A stretch of DNA of 64,000 nt from Acestrorhynchus altus (Eukaryota > Chordata > Actinopteri > Characiformes > Acestrorhynchidae): assembly GCA_034509495.1 (NCBI GenBank), contig CM067505.1, positions 2,240,594 through 2,304,593 of the forward strand. The letters are read 5' to 3'. The position numbers and the translations under genes are program-made. Under the pieces are notes generated by a model. It worked only from the letters and a program-made list of their open reading frames with translations. It was not told where the DNA came from and made no database searches. The number at the start of each line of letters is the position of its first letter. The first letter of the stretch is position 1. Positions 24,370 through 35,700 of this stretch are shown in pieces.

Positions 24370-24740
24370 GCACCGCGCTGCGGCGTCACAGTCACGTGTC
24401 CGCCGCCTCCGCTCCATCAAAACAGATCCGCGAAGTGCGGAAAACGGCGGAAAAGTGTCCGATAAACGGCCGAACTCTCCTCGTGACCGCTGCTGAAATG
24501 ATGGACAGCGCCCCCACTGACACGCCGGGCGGCTGTCACTTGGCGGAAAGCGGCAGAAGGCTTTAATATACCGGTTAAAGTCGACGACGCGGTCGATTCC
24601 GCTGCGTTGGCTCGGCGCGTTGCCATGGCGACCGCTTAACGTGCGCACGTCTAACGTTTGAACGTCGAGCGTTGAGGACGCGGCTCATAAACACGATCAT
24701 AAACAGAGCCGCGGTTTATGCTGACTTTCCACAAAGCAGC
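24370..24740 (-). promoter_or_regulatory. tob2: CpG-rich candidate tob2 promoter / first exon
   Basis: CpG density rises sharply here relative to the flanks (CGCGG, GCCGGGCGGC, GGCTCGGCGCG clusters). An E-box CACGTG lies at 24393-24398. The position, about 1.1 kb upstream of the tob2 coding exon, fits the promoter and non-coding exon 1. The exact start and donor were not resolved. Confidence 0.5.
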
Positions 24741-24779
24741 AGGTTCCGCCCGTCAATGTCACTCAATGTCACACAGCGC

Positions 24780-25275
24780 GAGACGTTCGGACAACGTTGA
24801 CGCAACGTTCTGAGAACGTTGTGTTAACCCATTCCTTTGGAGCTCCTGTTGTGTCACGACGGTGACGTTCAGGCAACGTTCTGACAACGTTTGGCAACGT
24901 TGTGGCAACCTTCGAGAATAAAGCACCTCACATTTGGTTGACATTGCAGCAACGTTTGTTTAAAAAAAAAATTAAAAAAGTAAACAATGACAGTGTTGTG
25001 TGTTTGCTCGGAACCCATTGCTTTGGTGCCCACAGTATCACAATAATTTAGTTTAGACAACGTTGTAGCAACCTTGGGCTTTCTAAATCACATTTGGTCG
25101 ACGTTGTAGCAAATGGGTAAAAAAGTAAACATTGACAACGTTCTGTGTTTGCCAGGAACCATCCTTTCGGTGCCCACAATGTCACAAATGAGGTTTTGAA
25201 CAACATTGTGGCAACCAGTGAGACAACAATCACACAAAGTTGTGTCAACGTTGTAAGAACGTAAACGATGCTGTG
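24780..25275. repeat. CAACGTT-rich tandem array
   Basis: Units of roughly 145-180 bp recur. AAAGTAAACAATGACAGTG near 24978 and AAAGTAAACATTGACAACG near 25122 mark one period of about 145 bp. Each unit carries a GGTGCCCACA.TGTCACA block. Within units the heptamer CAACGTT and its reverse occur many times, for example three times in 24875-24905. Scattered copies continue to about 25590. Confidence 0.75.
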
Positions 25276-25599
25276 ACTTTGGTCCATAATGGATTGTTTA
25301 GATGCCCACAACTTGATCTACTTGGCGCTCTCTCAAATGTATTTCAACATTCGGGCAACAGTATCTAGCAATATTCTTTGGTTGTGCCAACGTGAAAATA
25401 GAGAATCTCAGGACAGCATGTGAATGTCATCTCATCTGGATGGGAATTAAAGTTGTGCATGGAATTGCACTGGAATTTTGCCAAATTGCCAACTGGAACA
25501 TTTGTAAATAAACGAGGATGTGATAACGTTGAGACGACAAACAAGTGCCTACTGACAGCGTTAAAGCAACCAACGTTGTGTCGATGTCATTCCATTTCA

Positions 25600-27017
25600 G
25601 CTGCACGTCACACTTCAGCAGTGGCTTAAACCTTGACATCAGCAACAATAGAGCCCTTCACCATTTTCACATCCTCCATAACGGGAATTGTGGAGTGGGA
25701 GGCCTGAGCTTTTAGTCCAGCCCCCCTCCAGAGGTGGGCTTTTATTTACAGGAGTGGACATCCAGTTTACGACCAAAAGCCCACTGCCATACGTCCGTGA
25801 AAGTCACATTCTTCAGTACAGTACAGTGTGGTATTGTGCTTTTCTGCTTCGTGTGTGCAATTTCCAATCGGATCTGCTGCTGTAAACAAAACAACATATT
25901 CAGCCAGATAACTTCAACCCAAAGACGAGGACCGGCCGGTAGAACCGTACCACGGTTCTCCTACTGAACATGGCTGACTTTGGGCTCAAGTTGTCAGACT
26001 GAACAATCCTGCTTTGTGCAATGAACCTGGACTAAAACGACAGGCCTTCCAATCTTTATTATGATGGGAAAATGGGTGCAAGAGGGTTCTTGCACCATTC
26101 CAACAGGACTGAGTGCCCTTACTAGGGTGCAAGGGGTCTTATCAGGGTGACTTTTAGGGATTAAGGGCAAAATGGGACTGGGAAAAACAACCGAAAGGAA
26201 GTTCAACTGCAATGAGAATGGGAATTACCCAAGTTACTGTCTAATGCAGCATAAATATGGGGATGAATGATGCAGGTAAATGACTTCTCATTTTATACCC
26301 AAAAACAGACCCCACTGTTCTAGATCTGGCTCAACAGAAGAACATTACAGTGTTGACGAGCTGCTGGGCTGCTCCAAAGACAATAATAGACTATTAGATC
26401 ATGTTTTTATGAGGTTATTTCAGACCTGGGTGGTGAGAACAGCAGCATATCTGCCCCAAACCAAAGTGTGGGGGTGAAAACACCAAATCCTTAGAGCAAG
26501 TTGGGGTGAAAGCAAGTAAACAGCAGCTTCTACTCCAGTTAAAATGGACGACAGGAGCTCCAGACTCATTCAATATTAACCCCAGCATCAGGAGCACAAA
26601 CAGGGCTGTAACACTAACACACACACACAGACAGACAGACAGACAGACAGACAGAGACAGACACACACACACACTGTAATAGAGCTGAAAGAGGAGAATA
26701 CTCACAGCTTCTGTTTTCATCCTCACTCCTGTCAATGATGGGCGAGTTAAGCAGCTGCTGCAAACGCAGCTTTTAAACACGCACGACTGGAAACGCTGGG
26801 TGGGAACGGATTAATACAGGGAACTATTTACTGGTGGAGGAACCGCTTCTTATCGCCTCCAGTCTGTGATGCAGCAGCCTGAGAAACTTTACTGTTTGAC
26901 AACCGCGCGCATTTATATGGGGCACGCTGGGCCCACGCCCCCCTTTGGTGACGCGAGTCGAGCTGGAACTACTTTCCACACATTATAGTAATTAACCCAA
27001 GGATTAGGCATCATAAC

Positions 27018-27053
<36 letters not shown>

Positions 27054-27120
27054 ATGTGACACGATGATCACAATTTTATAAATGTAGATATAGTGTGACA
27101 TGACCTTAAGCAATAGCTTT
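25600..27120. other. Intergenic, no gene seen
   Basis: The sequence is ordinary, with a compound CA/GACA microsatellite at about 26618-26675 and a (CA)n run at 27020-27051. A sequence encoding the PHF5A zinc-ribbon protein, which sits between TOB2 and ACO2 in human, was looked for by eye on both strands and not found. Confidence 0.55.
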
Positions 27121-27156
27121 AAAAGGATATGTACTACAAGACTTTCTATCCCTGTT

Positions 27157-27577
27157 CTAATGTTTTATTTCTAATATCTAAATTCTAATGCTTTAGATCT
27201 AATACTTCATTTCTAATATCTGAATTCTAATACTTTAGTTATAATATCTAAATTATAATGGTTTAGTTCTAATACTTTAGTTCTAATATCTAAATTCTAC
27301 TCATAGTTCTAATATCAAAATTCTAAGGCTTTAGTTCTAATATCTAAATTCTAATAATTTAGTTCTAATACTTTAGTTCTAATATCTAAATTCTAATGCT
27401 ATAGTTCTAATATCTAAATTCTAATGCTTTAGTTCTAATAGTTTAGTTTAATACTTTAGTTGCAATATTTTAATTCTAACACTGTAGTTCTTATATTTTG
27501 TTTCAAATACTGTAATTCTAATACTTAAGTTCTAATATTTTATTTCAAAATTCTGTAATTGTAATACTTTAGTTGTG
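27157..27577. repeat. AT-rich 14-bp minisatellite (TTCTAATATCTAAA / TTCTAATGCTTTAG)
   Basis: Tandem 14-bp units with the frame TTCTAATNYTTWAR run for about 420 bp. In the centre two variants alternate, giving a 28-bp higher-order unit. Units become more divergent towards 27577. Confidence 0.9.
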
Positions 27578-27697
27578 GTTTGTTTTGAGCTGATGTCAGT
27601 GTTTGTCACAGAGACACGGTGCTCTACTTTCTGTGGCGCAGGGATACGGGTGTTTGGAAGGCTGTGCTGTATCATGCTAAAAATATAAGAAGTGATA

Positions 27698-27865
27698 GCA
27701 ACAGAACTGCTATTGGCCGCGGAGGGGGCGGGACCAGCGTCGATTGGACGGCCCGGCTGTCCAGTCAGCAGGGAACGTATTGGACACGTTGAAGAAATGC
27801 ATCATGGGAAGGGTAGTTTGAGAATGTTATTCTTAACGGTTCATCTGACGAGTCACGTGATGTTG
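27698..27865. promoter_or_regulatory. Isolated promoter-like patch upstream of aco2
   Basis: Three reverse CCAAT boxes (ATTGG at 27712, 27743 and 27779) are spaced about 31-36 bp apart. A GC box GGGGGCGGG lies at 27724-27732. A ZNF143-like element, read on the minus strand as AAACTACCCTTCCCATGATG, spans 27800-27819. A palindromic E-box TCACGTGA lies at 27853-27860. The cluster sits between two satellite arrays and more than 1 kb from the aco2 ATG. It could be a distal aco2 promoter or the promoter of an unseen transcript. Confidence 0.5.
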
Positions 27866-27964
27866 GAAGTAGTGAGGATGTGTCACTGATTTGTTATATT
27901 TCTGCATTTGACGGCAGTTATGACTGTTTATACGACTGTTTATTTCAGTGAAATTAGATGTTAA

Positions 27965-28302
27965 TCAGACACAGTGTTGTATATAGTCGTGTAGTGTATA
28001 TAGTACTGTAGTATATAGTCCTGTAGTGTATATAATACTGTAGTATATAGTCCTGTTGTGTATATAATACTGTAGTATATAGTCCTGTAGTGTATATAGT
28101 ACTATAGTATATAGTACTGTTGTACATAGTCCTTGTTGTATATAGTACTGAAGTGTATATTACTGTAGTATATATAGTATTATAGTACATATAGTAATGC
28201 TGCGTATATAGTCCTGTAGTGTATATGGTAATGTAGCGTATATAGTACTGTAGTACATAGTCCTGAATTATATAGTACTGAATTGTAGTATATATAGTAT
28301 TA

Positions 28303-28397
<95 letters not shown>

Positions 28398-28464
28398 ATG
28401 TAGTGTATATAGTCCTATGGTATATAGTACTGTAGTATATAGTCTTGAAGTGTATATTGTACTG

Positions 28465-28510
<46 letters not shown>

Positions 28511-28636
28511 TATATAATACTATAATGTTTATATTCATATGGTGTATATTGTAATGTATATAGTCCTGATATATTGTATAAATATATATACTATATAATA
28601 ATTGCATTGCTAAATATATATTGCAATACAATATAG

Positions 28637-28640
<4 letters not shown>
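27965..28640. repeat. TATAGTACTGTAG minisatellite with embedded (TA)n runs
   Basis: Degenerate units of about 15 and 30 bp (TATATAGTCCTGTAGTG, TATATAATACTGTAGTA) run from 27965. They are interrupted by (TA)n tracts at 28305-28393 and 28469-28507. A 225-residue Tyr/Ile/Thr frame on the minus strand is an artefact of the repeat. Confidence 0.9.
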
Positions 28641-28710
<70 letters not shown>

Positions 28711-28711
28711 T
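28636..28711 (+). repeat. (GATA)n microsatellite
   Basis: About 19 GATA units without interruption, 245 bp upstream of the aco2 start codon. Confidence 0.95.
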
Positions 28712-28904
28712 AAAACGTCCTGGCAGCTGAATGGAGCAGATTTCTGGCGCTTTGTTTATGTAATCTTTAATAAAAAGGGACATTATCTAAATCAGTTGAT
28801 AAAGAGTTGTGTGGTAGTTGAAGCCGGAGTAACTGTGCTGAAGTATTGAGTGTTGTTGTTGTGTGTTATTGTTGTTGTTGTGTATCTGTCAGAACCTGTA
28901 AAGC

Positions 28905-28957
28905 GTGGCGCTTATAAAGCGAGGCTGTGACGTCATAGGCCCGCGACATCAGCAAAA
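28905..28957 (+). promoter_or_regulatory. aco2: aco2 core promoter: TATA-like box plus CRE
   Basis: TATAAA lies at 28913-28918 and a full palindromic cAMP-response element TGACGTCA at 28928-28935, only 22 bp before the ATG. If this TATA box is used, transcription starts about 15 bp from the ATG and the 5' UTR is very short. Otherwise the start lies further upstream and both motifs are in the leader. Confidence 0.5.
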
Positions 28958-29174
28958 ATGGCGTCGTACTGTCTGACTGTCGGCAGACTGAGGGTGAGTT
29001 CTGCCCTGCATGGGTTTTAACAGCTGCCCGACCGGCGGGTCAAGAGCGAGGGGTTGCGAGGGCCGCGAGGGCCGGCGGGGTTTGAGCGGCCAAGTCAGCT
29101 GCTGCAGGGGTTCGTCGGGCTTTAGGTGTTTACGCCGGTTTTGTCCTCGCTGTGGGGTCACCGTGACCCTGCAG

Positions 29175-29212
<38 letters not shown>

Positions 29213-29231
29213 TATATATGTGAGTGTGTGT

Positions 29232-29288
<57 letters not shown>

Positions 29289-29688
29289 TTTTTTTTTTAC
29301 ACAAAAATACACATAATAAACGTTGACACACATAACATTATAGTCAGTTATGAGGATGTTATAGTAATAAGAATAATGAAATTTGACAATTTTTAATAAA
29401 TAAACAGTAATTTAACATTTTCAGCCTGTGATGGAAGTAAAAACTGTAAACTATCAAATTAATTTTCAAAAATGTTTATTTTAACTTTAATTCTGTTTTA
29501 TTGCCGATCAGTGTTATTGCTTATGTTTTTTATCCTCATGTTAGTTGTAATTCTTTGTAAATTTTGTATAATGTAATTGTAAAATGTAATTCTTTGTAAA
29601 CATTTGCAAATCTGTCAGTCACTTGTGATGTACTTTGAATCCCAATTTCATTCAGTCTGAAAAGGATACATTTATTTATGAGTTTATT

Positions 29689-29727
<39 letters not shown>

Positions 29728-32700
29728 GTATACATTTATATCACAATAAACATGTTAAAACTTGGATTACAGTCATGTTTTTAGTGTTTGCTTTGTTGAT
29801 TCTTGCAGTATTGCATTCTCTGTATTCTATATTAGAAAAAGCAGTAATTTCTAAATTGAGTATTATATATTTGTATGACGGGCAAATATTTCAGACTAGT
29901 TTGGGCACAATAAACAACCCATTGGCCAGTTTATCCACACTAAGGACAAAAGAACGTATTGGTGTATGAAGGAGACAGAATCAACATCCATCCATCCATT
30001 TTCTACACCGCTTATTCCTGAATAGGGTCACAGGGGAGCCGGTGCCCAGCCGGTAACTCTGAGCGCAAGGGTGGGAAACAACCCTATACATGGCACTAGT
30101 CCATCATAGGGTGCACACACACACATTCACACACTAAGGGCCACTTTAGAGTCACCAATTCACCTATCATGCATGTCTTTGGACTGTGTCGGGGGGGAAA
30201 CTGGAGTACAAAGGATCAACATTTTAATGTTTTACCAGCTCTGATCTCATTAAAGGCATCGGAGGGTTGAGATCGTGTTTAGTGCCTGTTTAACAGGACG
30301 GTCACCCGTACATTTTATTTACTGAATATAGAACATCGATGACAGTTTGAGTTACATCTCAACAATGTGTTTTTAATGTGTATAATCTCACATTTTCCTC
30401 AGATGGTATTTTGCAGAATATTTTGTTTGGGTTCACAGGAAAGCATGAAGTTATATCTCTATAATGAAAACAGCTGTGAGGATGTTATAGTAATGAGAAT
30501 GAGGCACCTGAATAGTGCCATTTAAGTGAATGTTACAGCTTCTTGTATTGATATCAGATCATAAATAAGTTTAAATTAATCAAATTAAGGACTCTGTGAA
30601 GGCAGAATTAACATTGTTAAAATGCTAGAATGAGTAGAAGAGCCTGGGTTCACCTTCAGGTTTATATGAGTTGGCTGTTTGTCACCTGCAGTTCATGTGA
30701 CGACGTAAATGAGTTATTTTTATTTGTATATTACAGCTGAATTACACTGACATCACAGCAGTTCAATACAGATTCTTTATTCTTCTCTTGATTCAGCGCA
30801 GAGTGAAGTGTTTAATATCACAGTTTAAATCGGTTTGATCCATTTGTTTTTTTATAAAACGACGTGTGGTGGGTGGCTTTGAAATCTTGTCAAACATTTG
30901 CGGCCTTGGTTATTTAGAACGTTTTGTCCTCTGGTGTGACAGCACCTTTAGATTAATATAAATGTTTTATTTTAAAGAAATAAAATAAAGTTAAACACCT
31001 GCTACCTCTTTATTCATGCTTTATAACTAGACTTTACTGGATGTACTTAGAAATTCACTTAGTACGTAAATCTGTGAATTGATTCAGGCTTTGCGTGACA
31101 ACAAAGACAAAATGTAACGGTGTCATTATTTATAGTGTATTTAAAGCATGTGACAGCAGAGGACAGGAGGTCATTTGCTTTGAGAGGTTCAGATTTGTGC
31201 TGTTCATTACACTATATATTTAGAATTTCAAAGAATATATGACATTGTAATGTGAATTTCACCACTGCGGGACTAATAAAGGATTATTTTATCTTATTAT
31301 TGATTGATTATAAAGGTTTTTATTAGTGAACTAAATATCTCTCTCTTTCTCTTTTTCTTTCTAGCTTGTCCTGGGCGATGGGGCCAGACGTCTCCATATC
31401 TCCGCTGCCCTCAGCGCAAAAACTAATGTGGCAATGAGCCGCTTTGAGACCGGCTCTGCCATCAATTATGAGAAGCTGCTCAACAACATCAGCATTGTGC
31501 GCAAAAGGTCAGTCCCATCACCTGGCTGTGATGGCTGTTAATGTAATGTTCCAATGGAAATAATTTTGCCTATCCTCAGAGCTGGTCAGATCACACTGTA
31601 TGATCCACGTTGAGTTGCTGCACTTCTGTGTAAGGTCGTTTTTAATGCCACTAACCAGACTACACATCAGCAGAACTAACTAGGTTTTTTTTTTTTTTTA
31701 CCCCGATCCAATCTGAGTCCCTTAATGCTGAGTTTAATTGCTTGAGAGTTTACATAAGATGTGCTGCTGCTTAATACTGAAATAAAATCACGGTTTTAGT
31801 AACAGTTCATATAATTAGACATTCTGGACTCATTTAGTTTAGAAGTGACTTTTCTAAAATTGATTGTTTTATATTCCAGTTCGATTGACTCTCAAACCGT
31901 TCAGATATGGGCTGAGGCCATATCATTTATATTGAGTTTTAGAGTTTCTATATAACGTTTTATTTCAGCCTTTTTTGGTTGAAATTTTCGCTCCGTTCTG
32001 CCCTCAGCTGATCCTCCTACTCTGCTCCCCTTCACCCCCTCACATTCTCTCACACATACCATGGATGGGGCAATACACAGAGCTCTGGTGTGAAGATGAC
32101 TCAGTAAAGTACTGATCAAATTTCAACGTGTTTAAATAAAGTTAAAGAGAGTATTTCATTGAGTGTCATTGAGGGATTTTGAGGACTTTCTTCAGCACTG
32201 CAGTTTCTGCGTCTCTGAATAGGACGGTCACTTTATTTCTGTCCATAGTTTTGAGCACTGCTGACAGTTGAACAGATCACGCTGTCAGGGTGGAATCTGG
32301 GTGGGTTTTATGAGAGGGCAGGTGCTCTACGGTGATGAGAGTAGTGTTTCTACCGTTATGTAAAGCTTTGAGAATCCCAGGTGTTGAAAGGATCTGAATG
32401 CATTGATCAGGTCTGGATCTGTAAAGGCGATGTCTGTGGAATGTCGAGATTGTAAGATGTTGTTGCACAATATTGCAGAATAACATGTAATTACAGAATT
32501 TCCAACATCCCAATGATTCTTGACATTTCAATTGTTTATTATTTTGGTGAAAAGAATGTAAAAAAAAGTTTATTTGTATTTCTTTGTTTCAAAATAGTGA
32601 ATATTCTTCTTCATACTGCTTTTTGACTGGTATTATTACTACTTAAAAGTTACATTTTGTTAAATTTTACTGAATATGTGTAGCTGTTGCCACTGATTTC

Positions 32701-35700
32701 CTGAATTTATTGGTTCCCAGTTCATTTAAATCCTGATTCAATTTGTTTCAATTCAAGATTGATTATTTTAGGCATAATGTTCTCACAATCAGAGGTTTTT
32801 AACTTCAGCTCCACAAACTACAGCTCTGAAATCTGCTGCTGAACTAGCTAGCAATAATCATTACAGAGCAAATCTGTAATCAAAGTCAAATCAACTAAAA
32901 ATAATTGATCATCCAGAAAGCACATCTTATCTAAACTGAGTTATTAATGCAAACACAGACTGGATCAGCATCGGCTGATTTTTATGCTCAGTGATGGATC
33001 CTTCTGATTCCCCATTTTCTACAATTTGTCTTGCCCCTCTTTCACCAGACTGAACCGCCCCCTCACTCTGTCTGAGAAGATTGTGTACGGCCACCTGGAT
33101 GACCCCGTGGGTCAGGAAATCGCTCGGGGCCGTACGTACCTGCGTTTACGGCCAGACCGGGTGGCCATGCAGGACGCTACAGCACAAATGGCCATGCTGC
33201 AGTTCATCAGCAGTGGACTCCCCAAAGTGGCCGTGCCCTCCACCATCCACTGTGACCACCTGATAGAGGCCCAGATTGGTGGGGTTCAGGACCTTCAGAA
33301 AGCCAAGGTGGGGGACGTGAATTTCTTCATATTTTGTCTCGCATTTCTGTTTGTTGTTGGGAAATTGCTTGTCAGCTACATAGGCTCTTTTGGATCCAGA
33401 GAAAAACGAATAGTGCAAGTTCAGACACAAGTTCTTCGATGTCCCCAATGCTCTCTGCCTTGACACCTCCACCTTTACCCATCTGATTGCCTGATGCTCT
33501 CCACCTTGGACCCCCTTGATGTTCTCTACACCACTGATCTTTCCCAAAACTCCTGATGTTCACCACCTCTCCTGTGGATTGTGTGGTATACACATAAGGG
33601 CGGGTTATGGTATGAGAGATATTAGACATTTAAAGAAACAGGACTGTATGGATAGCAGATGCTGTATTTTTTTGTTAATGGACATGATCTGGAACAGTGC
33701 TTTGTTGGCTCAAATATGTGCTGAATCTGAAGCTCCCATAAACTCCCAGTGGGCATATCAGGTTTTTAAGACGACGCAAGGTAGACCTTGGACTCCAGTG
33801 ATGCAATGAAATGTAACACCTGTGAACAGCTTACTGTCTAAACACAGAGGGAGCAGAGGAGGGAAGCCAAATGCACAGAGATACTGGAGATGACAGAACC
33901 ATGAGAAAAGCCATGAGAAAAATGGAAGATGAGAGGACTGACCAAGTTTAATAACGCCCAGTGTTCCCTGCATGGGCACATTCGATATGGTGGAACAATA
34001 GTGTGAAGAAGAACAGACCAACCCCGAAGAGGGAGAATGGTACATAATAAAGAGCTGTTTTTAATATGAATTGACAATTTTCATCTCAGTAAATGATACA
34101 TTCATCTCTAACAGCACAGTCAGTCAGTAATGATTAGGTTACAGATTGTGGGTTTAAATTATACTCTAATTCTGTTGGTTCTGAGGTTATAGTCCAGCTG
34201 TGTTGACATCTGGGTCAAGGTTTAACTGAACACTGCACTGATGTATAGGCACTCGAGACACCCATGCAGATTTCATCTTGTTCTATTTGATTAGGCGTTA
34301 GGAGTGATTTTAAGAAACATTATGTTAAAATCAGGTTCACGATCATGTTGATCCTCCACTGACTGTAATGCCGTTAATCCCAGAATGCTGCTACTGCACT
34401 ATGGAACATAGAATGAAGACCTTTCTCCAAAACTGCATCATATTGTTGTAAAATTCGGAAATCTTACTCGTCCGCCTCCGTCCGCATGCTCTTTCATTCA
34501 GCTGACCATGAAGGGATGCCCATGCTTTTTATTTATTGCAGTGGAGTAAAGGTGAACTGCACTCTACAACTATAGGGGGAGCCCAGGAGCTTCTCTCTGT
34601 GTTCTTTATTATGTAAGGGACTTGTCCCTACTGACTGGACTACTGACGAGCAGTTTGTAGCTCAAGCACTTATCAAAAGAAGCAGAATTCGAACACTAAT
34701 CGTGTCTTGGCTGATCGACTGGGTGCCTGCTGAGTCATTTGCAGCATCCTCTGGAAACTAAAGTACCTCTTTCCTCTCTGAACACCAGGAAGTAAATCAG
34801 GAGGTCTATAACTTCTTGGCTACGGCTGCAGCCAAATATGGAGTTGGCTTCTGGAAGCCAGGATCTGGAATCATTCACCAGGTAAAGCTTCTTTCATTTC
34901 AACTCTGCTTACTGCACATTTTTGCACACGTACTATAGGGACAATGTTTTCTTTTTTCCAAAAACATGGCTATAAAAAGGTCAGGATGGATGATGATTTC
35001 CAGCCCACTTCTTCCCCCAACTCACCAAAAATACTGGATGGGGTTCCATTATTCCAGATGACACAGTTCCACTCAATCCTGGGGAGCTATACCCATCTAG
35101 CCCATGCCTGGCATTAGGCATGGTGCCAACAGATTCATGATTGTTTATCTGCTCCAGAGAATCCTGTTCTGTTGGCAGTACTTTTCTACTGCACACACAG
35201 CCTAGCCTGTATGTGCATTTGCACATCGTTGTCAGCAGTGGGTGCAACTTAGAACCTGAATGCATTCATTACAAATGGACATATAATATTTGGTCTGGAC
35301 CTTTGGACCATTCAGTTTGGTATGAACCAAAATAATGTGTGTCACAGGTGTGTGGAGCATCACAGTCCAGCCCAGGATTTGGTCAAACTTAGAGGTGATC
35401 TTTGACCAGATCATCTGAACCTTGGTCCAGTTTGTTTCCAGTGTAAAACTCTTATTGGTTTGGACCAATTACAGGAAGTTGAGGCAGGCTATAATCACAA
35501 ACTAAACAAAGAAGAGGAAAAAGAACCACAGTTGTACCGAAATCCGACTTCCTTTCAAAGGACCTGAAATATCCCCCTCTGCTATAGGATATACTAGTTC
35601 ATCTCAAAATATTAGAATACTGTGGAAAAGGTTTTTTGATAATTAAAATGTTCTAATAAAAAGGCTTGATATGTCAGTTTACCTGTAATGAATGTAAATG

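Noticed and set aside
24780..25275. Possible CRISPR-like array from repeated CAACGTT units
   Set aside because: The genome is a vertebrate one, the repeats are not regularly spaced direct repeats with unique spacers, and no cas genes exist here.
27954..28631. 225-codon Tyr/Ile/Thr frame on the minus strand
   Set aside because: It is the translation of TA-rich tandem repeats with no stop by composition.
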